DNA of 64,000 nucleotides, from positions 18,709,001-18,773,000 of the forward strand of contig NC_037094.1 in NCBI RefSeq assembly GCF_002994745.2, written 5' to 3'. Below the pieces are notes generated by a model. It was not told where the DNA came from, did not search any database, and worked only from the letters and a program-made list of their open reading frames with translations. The DNA comes from Rosa chinensis. Lineage: Eukaryota; Streptophyta; Magnoliopsida; Rosales; Rosaceae. A program made the position numbers and the translations under genes. Each line of letters starts with the position of its first letter. Within the stretch, counting starts at the first letter, position 1. Of this stretch, positions 24,735 through 36,213 are shown piece after piece.

Positions 24735-25461
24735 TTACAGCAAGAAATCCATTAACTTTATTAATGGAAATGGAGAATTGATTTCCTTCTTTGCTTCCTT
24801 TGAGCAATTCGAAGGATTGACGACAGAGCTAGATGAAAGGGCATCTGAATCTGATGCCTTTGAGCACAAGAAAAAATTTCTAGACCCCAACTTTATCAAC
24901 TTCTGATCTTCCTTCAAACCTGTAATAACCCAAAATCTTTCATTAAAAACTGTCACTACAAAAAGGCTAACATTTAAAGAAAATAACAAAATATAAGAGT
25001 TTCCAAGAAATATGGCCAAATATTGAACTTTCAAGTTCATGAATGACGAATCTAAATTTCTCGTGACATGACTACTTACTCTCCAGACTGAATTGAGAGT
25101 AGTGAAGCTCGAAACGGTGCGGATCAGTCTCCTTCACCAAAGGCCTTCTCTTCTCCTTCACGTATATTTCCACGGCAGACTTTATCAAATCACTGACCGT
25201 GTTCTCCGGCGACATCAACACGTGTACAGGCCCCAAGCTCCTCTCTATCGTCACATTCAGAAGCAGCTTCGTCAAACGGTACTGGGAGTTCTCCGGGCGG
25301 GTCTCCGGAGCCTTCCAGAGCCTCCCGGGGACGGAGATGAGACCTCCCGGCCGGCGTACGAGGTTGGTGTGCCTCTCCGGCGGGAAGGTCTGAAGGGTCC
25401 TCTCGGAAACGGCCGGAGGACACATGTTCCGCCCGTAAAACTGTGACCGCGGATGAATCAT
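24735..25461 (-). CDS. DUF7054 family protein (At4g22758-like)
   Basis: Two exons, 25461-25080 and 24919-24735, join within a serine codon to give 188 residues. The start is the first in-frame ATG (MIHPRSQFYGRNMCPP); reading further upstream needs a non-ATG start. The core, from about residue 62, is TKLLLNVTIERSLGPVHVLM and then TVSDLIKSAVEIYVKEKRRP. FELHYSQFSLES crosses the intron and leads to KLIKLGSRNFFLCSK. This order matches the plant DUF7054 family, a ubiquitin-like fold predicted from sequence and without an established biochemical role. The C-terminus is serine-rich. No defect is seen. Confidence 0.88.
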
Positions 25462-25850
25462 ATAGCTGGCTAGTAAGAATGATCCATGCAATATAGCAGA
25501 GTGAATGTGGAAATTTTTGTGGTAGGTTGTACTTTGTTGAGAGGAGCTTCTGTGAAACTTCTGAAGTAATGTGGAGGGTTTCAGTGAGTCAGGTGACGAC
25601 GTCCAAGGTTCTTTTGCATACTATTGAAGAAGAGACGTGCGCGAAGCTTCGTAGAAGCAAGGAGTTGTTTGAAAGCCCCTGAGTTTGAGAGTTATTACAA
25701 AAAAGAGGAAACAAGCAAAACAGTCCACACCACTGCATAAAAAAAGTCCATCAAGGAGAGCCAAGCCCAGCCCATTAATTTGGTGTCTTTAATTAATTAT
25801 TTATTTTATTTATTTTGGAAAATGAATTTTTTTTTTCTCTTTCTTTCTTG
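25462..25850 (-). promoter_or_regulatory. Upstream region of the DUF7054 gene
   Basis: This non-coding sequence directly upstream of the start codon probably includes the 5' UTR and promoter. I could not place a convincing TATA box. Confidence 0.3.
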
Positions 25851-25854
25851 ATAA

Positions 25855-26745
25855 GTTTTAAATATACACCCCTAATTACTTAATACACACTCCATACTTA
25901 ATACACCACCCATTTAATTTCTCATTATAATATTTTACTAAATACACAACCCAAAGTACCTAAAATATCCTTAATCTCAAAAATCATGAAATATCCTATT
26001 ATTTGACCATATTAAGGCTACTATTTAATATGATTAGTATATTCTAGTATATTGATGTTTTTAAATGACCATATTGATTACTTGTGTTACTTATTCAGAA
26101 ATCCATAAAGATTTATTATTGTTCCCTTTAAATAGATGCATATAAATAGGTTTTATATTATTTGAGTTCTCATCCACCAAACACCATGTTGATCAAGTAT
26201 AAAATTATGAGTTGAACATTTAACCAAAACCATATCACTAGTTTCTCTCCAATGGTGGAACTACAAAGTTATCATTAGAGAGGCCAAACAAATTAACAAT
26301 TACAAAGTTTTTTTCACCCGTGATGTTTTATATTAGAAAATAAATGGATTAATCGTATCTCTTAGAAAAAAGAAAAGAAAATGAAATTAACCAAAAAAGG
26401 GAGTAAAACGATCCATTTTAAAAACATTTAATGCCTTTGATTTTGTAATTCTAAATATTATGGTTTCTAACCTCATTTAATTACAATTTATTTAAGAAAA
26501 AAATAAATTAGATAGTTTCTAACTTTATTCTTGTACTAAATTAGGAGGCCATGTATAGAAATTTGTTATGTTTATCTAACTATTTATACATAAATTATTC
26601 TATATAAGGAAAATATGACTATTTTTTTCTTTCTTTCTAATGCATAGATGTCTATTTTGGTCATTCAACCTACCTAAAAAAAATCTAATTTGAAATATAA
26701 AATAATAGGGATGTGTATTAAGTGATTAGGGATGTGTATTTAAAA
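25855..26745. mobile_element. AT-rich element with about 35-bp terminal inverted repeats
   Basis: The left end (ttttaaatatacacccctaa, then ttacttaatacaca) is mirrored at the right by tgtgtattaagtgattaggg and atgtgtatttaaaa. The interior is AT-rich and has no coding frame. It looks like a non-autonomous DNA transposon, but no clean target-site duplication was found, so the superfamily is open. Confidence 0.6.
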
Positions 26746-27627
26746 TTTCTCTTCTTTCTTTCTGTTTATTTTTTTTTCTTCTGTTTTTTTCCCTTTCTTT
26801 CTTTCTGTTTGAAAAAAAAAATGAATAAATTTATTAAAAAAAAGAACTGAGGGCATAATAGACATTTCGCTGCTACTTTTAGACGGTAAATACCTATTGG
26901 TCTGAAATTTTGAAGTACAAGGACTAAACGTGTGAAATTAGAAGGTCATGGACTGAAGTGTTTTATAGTCAAAAGCTCAAGGATTAAATAATATTTAGTC
27001 CTTATTTATTTTATTGTGTTGCATAAGGGGGGACATAAAATCTGTACCCCTAACGCTCACATTAGCATTACAAGAATTCTGGTAGAGAACATTCTGTAAG
27101 AAAATTGGCGCCTCCTCTTAACTAGATCAATTGGAAAAGAAAGAAACATCAATATGCACATCCATAGCCAAATGTTGAGAGAATATCAAAACGCTCATAC
27201 AATGATTAGTTAAAGAGCGAGTCAGCAACAAGCATGGCTAGTGGCCCACTATTAATGTACCGATCGATATTGTTCAAACTTATTATCACCTATTAGGTGT
27301 TAGGTCTTAACACAAAAAGCCTCAGTAAAATTGAGTATGATCCACCCACTTATTTTCGTCACCAATTTAATGTGAGATATTTCATCTCTAGCACATCTCT
27401 TCACGTGCAACCTAACTCTAAATCTGCATGTGAAATCAATTAACAAATCCAATTAAATTGGGGCACAAGTCCCATATTGGAGACTTGGTCAAATCAAGTA
27501 ACAATCAAAGTCCCATATCGGAAATATAATTGGTTCCTACCGGAATTTTCTTAAGGAGGAGTATGATTTCTCTATTTCTTTTTCCTTTTCTTTTTCTCTT
27601 TTAGTTTTATTCATATTCCCACCTGCT
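26746..27627. other. Spacer with pyrimidine runs, no gene seen
   Basis: Pyrimidine-rich runs (26750-26810) are followed by a stretch near 26850-27000 that resembles the ends of Mutator-like elements by eye only. No gene is seen. Confidence 0.3.
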
Positions 27628-27960
27628 CAATAAAACTCAAAATTGAGAATTTTATCTAGGGGGGGGGGGGGGGGGGGGTGCAAGGGAAAAGGCAGCCCAT
27701 AAAGGCATCCAAACCTTGCCAAATGCGGAACCAAGAGCGACCTAACCAAATTGGAAAACAGATATGATGTAAATCGTTTGATACAACTCATGTTCATATC
27801 AATATAAAGGAGTAGATTAGATGAGTGACTATTATTTTTAAGATATAAAAATAACCTATAGTGCACTTGCACTGTCGGTGCATACAATCTTCTCGACATC
27901 GATTGGTCAAACTCAAATGAAACATTAGGGTGGTTAAAGAAAACAAACTGAGGTTTGAGT
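27628..27960. repeat. Diverged copy of cornichon upstream DNA, with a poly(G) tract
   Basis: The segment aligns with 24185-24420. Shared motifs are aataaaactcaaaattgaga, cccataaa.aggca.cca and ggttaaagaaaacaa. A run of 20 G residues (27659-27678) interrupts the copy where the source has a short purine stretch. Confidence 0.7.
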
Positions 27961-28708
27961 TTTAGAAAATGCATATATGAGCTTGACTGCCAATGATATG
28001 TTGCTTGTTGGTTATCTGGTAAACAGGTTAGCGCAACATTTTCTTTCACTTTTGGCAATGGTTGCAATTTCCCCAGAACAATCATATCTCAACTGGCCTT
28101 GTTTACCAAAAAATACAGGCATTAATTATGGAATGATAAAATGAAAATATCAACTATTTGGTTATACTCATTAGTTTTTGATAGGTAATAACATATTAGA
28201 GGAAACGTGAATATATAACCCTTAACTAAAAGAAGTGAGCAAAAATGCTTCACATTTTTGGTAAAGATAATCCCCCTAATATTATTCTTGTTTTTTATTG
28301 ATAGAGGTTTAGTTCTTCTCATTTTTGTTAGGACCAGTCACGATGATGGTTTATAGAACATTCAATTGAAACATGTAACATCAATTTCATATAAGTTATC
28401 GAAACAAAAGGACGTTGAATTGAATGATTTGTGAACACTATTAAGTGTGAATGGTCCCCATCATGCAAAATGTGGTTGATCTCCATTAATGGATTTCCCT
28501 TTTGTGGGTTTCTTAGGTTAAAAAAAAAAAAAAATTTATGTATTTATATTCTTCATCAACCAGTACTAGTACAGGCCTTGATGTATATAGCTTCAATCAT
28601 TACTACCAAATCTGGAAGTTAATGGAATAGCAGAACAGGTAATCAGTCAGAGCCGGTATATCCTGGTTTTATATCTAGAAAATAAAATTAGCATGATATG
28701 ATTGAAAC

Positions 28709-29285
28709 TAGGGCTGTCAATGGGTCGTGTCGGGTTGGGTTCGTGTCGGGTCAAGGTATTTATCGTGTCGCAAGATACAAACCCAAACCCAACCCATTTA
28801 ATAATCGTGTCAAAAATCTAAACCCAAACCCAACCTATTTATTAAACGGGTTACCCGTTTCCAACCCGCTTAACCCATTTAACAAATAGGTCATGTCGTG
28901 TTAGACAAAATGACCCATTTAATGGTTAACAATGCGACCCATTTAATTAAAAAAATGCATAAATTGATTAAATTCACTAAAAACTCCACAAGACGAATAA
29001 TATAAATAATTAAATCCAATAATTATAAAGAAAAATATTTCAAATTGTCTAATCCTATGATCAAATACTCCCAACGTCCAAAATTTCAAGAAGAAGTATA
29101 ACATAATCGGGTTATACGGGTTCACTTCGTGTTGGCGGGTTGACCCGTGGCCGACCCATTTATTAAATGGGTCATGGCGGGTTGACCCATGGTTGACCCG
29201 CTTTTTAATCGTGCGGGTTCAACCCGTTTTATTTCGTGCGGGTTTCGAGTCGTGTTATCGGGTCGTGTCGGAATTGACAGCCCTA
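28709..29285. mobile_element. Non-autonomous hAT element (577 bp)
   Basis: The ends are tagggctgtcaatgggtcgt and its mirror gtcggaattgacagcccta. The flanks are a perfect 8-bp duplication, attgaaac, at 28701-28708 and 29286-29293. The subterminal regions are dense in gggtt/aaccc motifs typical of this plant hAT group. No transposase is encoded. Confidence 0.9.
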
Positions 29286-29399
29286 ATTGAAACCTTAAAA
29301 TTTTGAGGTCACTAACTGGACAACCAGAAAACTTGAATGATAAATTTTTCATGAACAAAATGATAATGAAACCACAAAAAAAAAAAAAAAAATCTGGGG

Positions 29400-29545
29400 T
29401 TTTCTCAAAAGAGGTGCTCGAGATTTAAAAAGAAGCGTGTGAGCTTGAAAGAAAAGTCGCGTGCCAGCTTGAATAAGAGGTGCGCGAGCTTGAAGACTAG
29501 GTCCCTGAGCATGAAGAAGAGGCGCCCGAGCTTGAGGAAATACCT
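29400..29545. repeat. Degenerate tandem repeat of about 24-33 bp units
   Basis: Variants of gcgcgagcttgaagaagagg repeat about five times, with spacing that drifts. One minus-strand frame reads through as repeats of the type QARAPLL. There is no evidence that it is translated. Confidence 0.6.
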
Positions 29546-29580
29546 TGAAGACATACTTGTATATTTGTTTGAAGAAGAAA

Positions 29581-31270
29581 AAACAAGGTAGTATATTTTT
29601 TGGAGAAAAAACAAAGTAATATTTGGATGATAGATTCACAGTATGCATGACTGATGCACCCATGAATAGTGATTTTTTATTATTGAAATCTCATTATTTA
29701 TGCACTCTTTTTAGTTTGAGCAAATGTAATAATTTGTTCAAGCCCAAAGGTATAAGCCCATAAAAAAAAAAACTTACCATGATATCACCCTATTAAATTC
29801 TTTATTATTTGTTACTCTACATTTAGACTTTGTTTAGTTTACAGATGAGACGAGAAAAGTTTATAAAAAACAAAGCGGCATGATATAACCCTTAAATTTG
29901 AGGGATGCTATGCGAAATTAAAATGAGTCCCGAGTTACTCTACTATTTACTTGACTTGAGACTAGCTCAATTACGTACACCCTTCCTTGATGGTACTTTG
30001 GTTTGGACTGCAACCCTGCGGATTCCAATCTATATGCATGAAAAAGACTACCTAAATAAAGAAAAAGAAACTCATAGACTAACCAGCTGCATTCCACTAT
30101 ATATGAAAGAATAACAACAAAGAAAGCAGAGAAGAAGAAAAATGGTTCCAAGCATTTATATACAAAGTAACAGTAGTTGTAAACCTATCAAAAACAATTG
30201 CCCGAAAGGAGTAATGCTCCATTGAGCTTGAAACTCTAAACATACGCACATATAGTATGCAGAAAAGAAAAGCACACATATATTTGGTTGAAAGTGAAAA
30301 CCTAAAATGAAGTGTACATGAGAAGTAGATAAACTTAAGCTTATTAGAACGAAGTCATAGCTAGCTAGCTATGTGCTCTATCTATTAACATTTTGCAATT
30401 GAAGTACGTCAAATTATTCCTTCTTGTATAACCAACATAGGAATGACCGTGTATAAAAAAAAAAAAAAAAAGGTAAAGAAAGCAAAAAAAGAAAATCTCT
30501 GGCACATGTAGAACCTTCTAGACTAAAAGTACTTCTTGTAAGCAATAAGTGATTTTCCTTTTCTGAACTTGTTTTAGGGATAAAAGTGAAACTGAAATTT
30601 ACAATGAACTTAATTGGTATAGATTGAAAAGAAACTGAAAGGGAGTTTATGTTACCACTTCATAATCACAGTTAAACACAAGTACAAAAGCCCCATATAT
30701 GTTATTATGTCAAGCACAAGCAAGATGGCCAAACAAAATGTCAAAAGCACAAGCAAGACGTACACACATGTGCATATATATTTAGCCGAAGTATGCAGAG
30801 TAGGATTCGAGTTACCAGCCTTGGTTGTTTGACTGCAATGATAAAGCTTTCCTTGGGAAGACAACTTATTTTCATGTAGATGTAGAGTTTGCTGGGACCC
30901 CTATATATAGTACTTGGTTTACTCTAGCCTTGTGTTCTTCAAGTTATCGTTGGTATCCTGTTAATTAAATAAGACATTAAGCATAACTTTGTCGCTCTTA
31001 TATTTATTTAATCAATGTTAGAGTCATGATTAATCTTTTGTTACTTCGTTCTGCAAGTGACATGTTCACAATAATTCTAACCGTTTAGTAATTGACCTGG
31101 AAAACTCCACCAGAGCAAGAAGAGTTATATGGAAGAAGAAGGAGACGAGGTAAACGTAAAGAGCTGCTCTTCCTTCACTTGCTTTTATATGGAAGATGAA
31201 GGAGGAGAGCCAAGCAAAGTCACATTTTTGTTTTGTTGGAAACTAACGGGTATGGTACTTAGTATCACAT
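29581..31270 (-). pseudogene. Displaced cornichon fragment (intron 1 plus exon 1), copy A
   Basis: The stretch from about 29960 matches cornichon intron 1, e.g. the 'ccttgatggtacttt' and 'tctagactaaaa' landmarks and the 'gaaactgaaat' run. At 31090-31187 it matches exon 1: plus-strand cctggaaaac, agagcaagaag and taaacgtaaag appear in order. The start codon region is lost, and no exons 2-4 follow at the correct side. About 440 bp of unrelated DNA (30655-31085) separates the intron-like and exon-like parts. The same block recurs at 50410-52020. Confidence 0.75.
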
Positions 31271-32215
31271 ATTATTTTTTACTTTGAAATAGAAGTGCTA
31301 CATGTTAAAAGCACTTCCTAATCGAATAAGCTCTTGATAGGGCTTATTTATAAACATAAAGCATCAAAAATAGCTTCTTCATAAAGCAGAAAGCGTTAGT
31401 GCTTTCGTAACCCATAAACTGTTAATCCCTAACAAAGCGTACATCTAGGAATATTCAAACTAAGTTCCCTAAAACATTTGGTCTTCACATTTTAGTTACT
31501 AACAACTGAAAACAAGAAAAAGAGAAATAGGATGCGTATTAAAAAATTTGGTAGGTGTATATAAAGTTTTGTACGTACCTTGTTTTCATTTACCTCGAAG
31601 TTTTGTACCTTGTTTTCATTTAAAATTTGGTAGGTGTATATAAAGTTTTGTACCTGCTTTTCAATGGTTCAAGGATGAAGTTAAATGCAGCTCCATACCT
31701 CGAAGGTTTGAAGTACGTTGTGAAAGAGGTTTGTCATAGTACGTAGATATGATGTCTGCATGAGGTATCTATGACAGTGGGACAAAGTATAATGACATTT
31801 TCAACACAGGTCTTTCTGGACTTGATATAAATTCTCCCAAGGTAACAGACCAACCATCAAACCCTTTTCCGGACACTTCGGCCATATAACTATGAATGGA
31901 TTATGCATAAACTTTCATATATTTGCATGTGCATGGTATCACAGTTGGTTAGGTCTCTGATTTATTTTCTTTTTGTGTTTTTTATCGTCATCAGAAAGTC
32001 TTAAAGGTAAATGTGGTATTGTTTTATTAGAATTGAATGAAGATTTCGACTTCATTTAGATAAAAATTCATTGCAACTACATCACCAAAACATTCTGTGC
32101 AGAATTTTTAATCATTAATTTTTTTCAATCTCTGAATCATCCTAGATATAATGCAATTAAACTTAATTTGAGAAACTTAGTTGGTTCGATCAATTCCCAT
32201 TCATCATAATGTTGA
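31271..32215. other. AT-rich spacer
   Basis: A short imperfect repeat (aaatttggtaggtgtatataaa) occurs twice near 31545 and 31620. No gene is recognised. Confidence 0.4.
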
Positions 32216-32219
32216 GGAA

Positions 32220-32530
32220 AGGACACCAAATTTCACATTAATTTCCAAAGTGTTATTATCCACTCTGGCATGAATGCCAATACCACTTGCAATCTCAAAG
32301 AGTGTTTGCCTTTCCCACAATTTCAAATCCAAGTTCAGAAAATGGACTCAAATTTTTTTTTTTGGCTGGAAGAACCCAACAATGTTCGTAGAACTCATGG
32401 CCATGTGGTTCTGTACTTCTGTTTGGTCAGTTTTCAATCCAAAGTCAGTCAGAGGACCACCGTACTTTCCTTGCCTTAATTTGCCAGCACCAATTTGTAT
32501 ACAATCAATTGACAACACTTGACCTACGGA
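32220..32530 (-). pseudogene. Possible LINE ORF1 remnant (DUF4283-like)
   Basis: On the minus strand, broken frames read KLWERQTLFEIASGIGIHARVDNNT and, nearby, GQVLSIDCIQIGAGKLRQGKYGG. The first resembles the DUF4283 pattern found in ORF1 of plant LINEs. Frames are interrupted, and the order of the pieces is not fully consistent with one protein. Confidence 0.35.
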
Positions 32531-32779
32531 GATTGAAGATATGGGGATTTTTGATGAGCTGATGGGGACTTTTGATGAGGTGATAAAGATATGCATGGGG
32601 ACCTCTCGGAGATGTGGGTTATTGTGAAGAAAATGGCTCTGGTTTCAATTAGCCAATAATACTGTAACCAACTTTTGCTATAAATTGAAGTTTCAGCTTC
32701 TTCTCTCCTCGCACTTCATACATTTTCTTCTTCTTGTTTCTACAGAAGCTTCTCTCCAATTCTGATCTCTCCAAATTTA

Positions 32780-33041
32780 GCATCTCTCCAATTCTGATCT
32801 CTCCAAATTTTCCATCATGATGAGCAAGAGCAACGATCCTGGGCATCTGGAAACAAAAATAAAAACTGGTTAGAGGGGATAAGCAACTCAGGGGGCGGGG
32901 GTGGCAGAGGATTTCCTCCACCCCTGCCTCCTGAGTTGCTTATCCCTTCATACCATTTTTTATTTTTGTTTCCAGATGACCATGGATCGTTGCTGTTGCT
33001 CATGATGGAAAATTTTGGAGAGGTCAGAATTGGAGAGAAGC
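32780..33041. repeat. Long near-perfect inverted repeat (hairpin), arms about 125-130 bp
   Basis: The left arm (about 32780-32908) and right arm (about 32917-33041) are reverse complements over nearly their full length, separated by about 8-10 bases. Landmarks on the left are ctccaaattttccatcatga, gagcaacgatcc and ggataagcaactca; the mirrored forms appear on the right. The arms show scattered mismatches. A further tandem copy of the outer 32 bp lies at 32747-32779. Confidence 0.88.
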
Positions 33042-33150
33042 TGCCCACAACCAAAACTGGGTCCGTATGGAAAAGAACCTGGACATACTGGACTAATTGA
33101 CCAAAAACCAAACACCAATCATCCTCCTCCCTCTCAAGGCTCAAACTCAT
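32917..33150 (-). pseudogene. Unrecognised minus-strand coding fragment in the hairpin
   Basis: A minus-strand frame enters from 33150 (MSLSLEREEDDWCLVFGQLV) and continues into the right arm (MSNSNDPWSSGNKNKKWYEG, then ISNSGGRGGGNP). The left arm carries an inverted, frame-broken copy of the second part. I do not recognise the protein. The mixed hydrophilic, glycine-rich composition suggests a gene fragment rather than random DNA, but this is inference. Confidence 0.3.
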
Positions 33151-33345
33151 CGGGTAAAACTTTCCGCTAGAGGGAAAATGATGTTGCGGAGCGACAAGCG
33201 AATATGATCCCTAAGTGTTTTTCTTTTCTTCTGTTTGTTTACTGTTATCTCCTGAATTTATGTTAGTTACGAGTTGTTGTTGTTGTTTTAAATTCTAAGT
33301 TGTAATTTTCTGTTAAGGATTATGTTTATGCATTGTTCTTTTTTT

Positions 33346-33753
33346 AGAGACAAACTAGTGCATGTACTAGTGGGTATGAGATACCCTCATTTACAACTAT
33401 TTGAACAAAAATTTACAAGTATTTGAACCAAAATTACAACATTGAGAACAAAAGTTACTATATTCATTTACACTATTTACATAAAGTTAAACAAAAATTA
33501 CAACATTGACAACGAATTTGTTCAAAAGCTTATAAAAATGTCGTAAGAGGTGTAATTACCATTATTAGAACTAAGATTACAACATTGACAACGAATTTGT
33601 TCAAAAACTTGTAAAATGTTGTAAGAGGTGTAATTACCATTATTAGAACTAAGATTACACAAAGTATGACTCAAATTACAACTTTAACAATAAAATTTGT
33701 TCTCACTTTTGTAAATGTGGGTATGAGATATCTACCACTACACTAGAATTTCC
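33346..33753. mobile_element. About 408-bp insertion with inverted ends in duplication copy 1
   Basis: It is absent from copy 2, where the flanking sequence is continuous (near 36518). The ends are imperfect inverted repeats (left actagtgggtatgagatacc...catttac; right gtaaatgtgggtatgagata). It landed in a T-run, so any target-site duplication is hidden. Inside, a unit of about 80-95 bp (ttacaacattgacaacgaat) is repeated in tandem. It has no coding frame. Confidence 0.6.
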
Positions 33754-34915
33754 CTTTTTTTTTAACCCGCTTATTCTCTTATTTTGTATTCAAAATTAAA
33801 TCATTGACTATTGATCCACCAGAACACTGAAAATATAAACTATCCGAGGAATATGGGAGATTGTGGGAACTGACTTGCTTGTGTAATTAACATTATTATC
33901 CTTACTTTTTTCATTTGTAAAAATATTACGGTACAAACTTGTTGCGGGATCCACCATATTAATCAAACAAACTACCCGAGGAATTGGGGAGATTTTGGGA
34001 ACTGACTTGCATGGATACATTTGATTAATTGCTTGTGTAATTATTAACATTACTATCCTTCCTTTTTTCATTTGCAAAAATAATGCGGTATAAACTTGTT
34101 GAGGGATGACTAACCAATCTGTAAACGAGGTCACTCAACTTTGTTGGTTAAATTGATTAAAGAGATTGGTGAGGTTGGTCCACGAAGAAAAGGGCTCTGG
34201 TTTTCGATCCTCTAAAAGTTCATGTATCTTCTGGGAGCATGATGGCGGAGAAGGTGAAATTAGAGAGATGACCATTCCTACACTGGACCTACACTAATCT
34301 CATCGTTTCTGATCATTCCTGGAGTCTTAAATCCGAGAGATATAAATTTGCTGCTTTGATACATCCAAAGCTATCCTTTTCTCTTTCAAATTGAATGGTT
34401 TAATAACCAAATTATAAGCCATAACAACAATGAAGATGAGCAAAATGTAACTGAATTGAGGAAACTTCCTAGAGTGGTACAAGAGTTGAGAAGAAAAGAC
34501 AAGGTCCATAAATCAAAAAGGGATAAATGGTGCAACAACCATACAAAAATAGTCTATACATTTATACACAAGCAGGGATCTCGGAGCTTATAATGCTGCT
34601 CAACAACCTACAATAGTTGTACAAATTTTGGTTCGGCATTGAAAAAGTGTAAATACACAAAATCCAGTGTTATGCAGCACTCCGACCTTGTTTTGATGAC
34701 AAGGTTTCTTTAGCAGTATAAGCAAGCAGTATTATAGCACTATGTGTAATCACGACAGCCTTCGTAAATCTCCTTACTCTAGTGTGATGCCAAGCCCTGT
34801 GTGTAATATATTTATTTTATTTTATTTGGATAAAGCCCTAGGCAAAGAGAAACAAATGAGCTATAATACAGAAAATAGTGGCTTCTTTAAAATTTAGAAA
34901 GATGAGAATGTAATA

Positions 34916-35000
34916 TTACACTCCACCTTGAGCTATACTCCTCCCTCCGGCTTCATCTGCGCGCCGCAAGATCAACTTGATTCCCTTTCTAGTCAGTTGC
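34916..35000 (-). pseudogene. Unrecognised terminal-exon-like fragment
   Basis: On the minus strand an acceptor-like cag is followed by a short open frame, QLTRKGIKLILRRADEAGG then RSIAQGGV and a stop. The equivalent in copy 2 (about 39384-39462) has a 4-base deletion that shifts the frame. It may be the last exon of a gene whose upstream part was lost to the retroelement insertion. The family is not recognised. Confidence 0.35.
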
Positions 35001-35422
35001 CTGATTAAACAATATAATCTCTTTAGATCAATGGTATAAGTACATCAATTCACATGTTTTGAAAGCCATTACAAATTCCAATATGCTTATGCAACGACAC
35101 TAACGTAAAAATGTAAACAGAAGCCAATATATGATAATTCAATAAGCCTAGTCTTCATATTCATATTAATTCAAACGTAGGTTATGTTTTATGGAGTTTT
35201 CTGCAATGAATCAAAACAATTGTAGACCAAGAGATCCTGTCAGGTTAGCCGTGAGATTGATAAATATTTTGATATAATATTTTGATCAAGTTCCTTGATT
35301 TGATATAATATTTTGATATAATACCGTGTCGTATTAGATTTTATAATTTTCATATCGAATATTATAGTTTATGTCATGGATTTGATTTAAGTTCAAATTT
35401 TGTTGTGTTAGTCATGGGGTTA

Positions 35423-35690
35423 GATTTTTTTTATTTTTTATTTTTTTTTTTTTTTTATCAAAAGAGGCTAGCCCATTATATAGATTAAGCAAGCAGTACA
35501 AAAACGAAACACCCCTATGGGGTCGACAAAAAGAATTGTTTCTCAGAGTACTCTGAGACTCCTATTCTAAGACAAGAACAAGAATCCAATATACCCTCAG
35601 TACACCCACTTTTTAGACAGTTCACGCACCTTTATTTCAAACAAAAACTAAAAATCTCTGTGTACTTACATAGGCGTTTGCAAGCATAAT
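35423..35690 (-). mobile_element. LINE 3' end fragment (poly(T) on the plus strand)
   Basis: A T-rich run ending at about 35457 is followed by atcaaaagaggctagcccat. That is the layout of a minus-strand LINE 3' UTR with its poly(A) tail. No coding part is seen. Confidence 0.45.
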
Positions 35691-35699
35691 TAGCTATAA

Positions 35700-36156
35700 T
35701 GAGCCACGCTCATGCTACCACCAGCGGTACCAACTCCCGCCAAAGGAGTGACCTACGGGAACACAGCCAAGCAGGCTATCGCCTGAGCCCCGGTTTACCC
35801 CCAGGTCACCGCCGACGCGCCGCCACAAGACAGCATCAGAAGCTGGGAACTGAAGCATACTAGTCCCACATCGAAAACATTGAGAAGATCAGCTTCCTCC
35901 TCACCTATAAAAGGTTATCTCCTCTCTCCTCATTAATTATGCATTTACTACTTTCCTACTGTTACTTTGTCAACATAAATACATTGACTAACTTAGGCAT
36001 CGGAGAAGAGAAGACCGCTCAACGCGGTCTCCCTTTGATGCCTTCTGTATTTCACTTGACAGGTAGCGGAAGCTATGAGAATATCAGAAGTAGCGGTCCG
36101 CCTGTAGGATCATCGTTAACCAAGATTTAGCTACCGCTGAATCTTAGACATTAACA
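35700..36156 (+). mobile_element. 5' LTR of a Ty3/gypsy-like retrotransposon
   Basis: The segment begins tgagccacgctcatg and ends cattaaca, i.e. TG...CA limits. It contains a TATA box (cctataaaagg, about 35904-35914). It is followed at 36157 by ttagcgccatctgtgggaac, which has the look of a primer binding site and leader as seen in plant gypsy elements. The left border is inferred from the TG dinucleotide and is uncertain. Confidence 0.6.
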
Positions 36157-36213
36157 TTAGCGCCATCTGTGGGAACCTCTGAACAAAAGGCCATCGATCC
36201 CACTACAACCACC

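Larger units (their letters stand above)
33321..35422. repeat. Large direct duplication, copy 1
   Basis: This matches 36498-39882 over about 1.7 kb after removing one private insertion from each copy (33346-33753 here; 37553-39211 there). Shared landmarks include gtttatgcattgttcttt, ctgggagcatgatggcggag and gtgttatgcagcactccgac. Both copies contain the same internal tandem repeat of about 160 bp ('ctacccgaggaat' twice), which predates the duplication. Confidence 0.88.

Noticed and set aside
25093..25446. Open frames overlapping the DUF7054 exon on the plus strand and in a second minus frame
   Set aside because: They are shadows of the GC-rich coding exon; only the minus frame with the DUF7054 motifs is supported by splice sites and family match.
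27260..27560. Cassandra-type TRIM or solo LTR
   Set aside because: Short motifs such as tcccatattggag suggested one, but no 5S-like promoter, inverted ends or target duplication could be seen.
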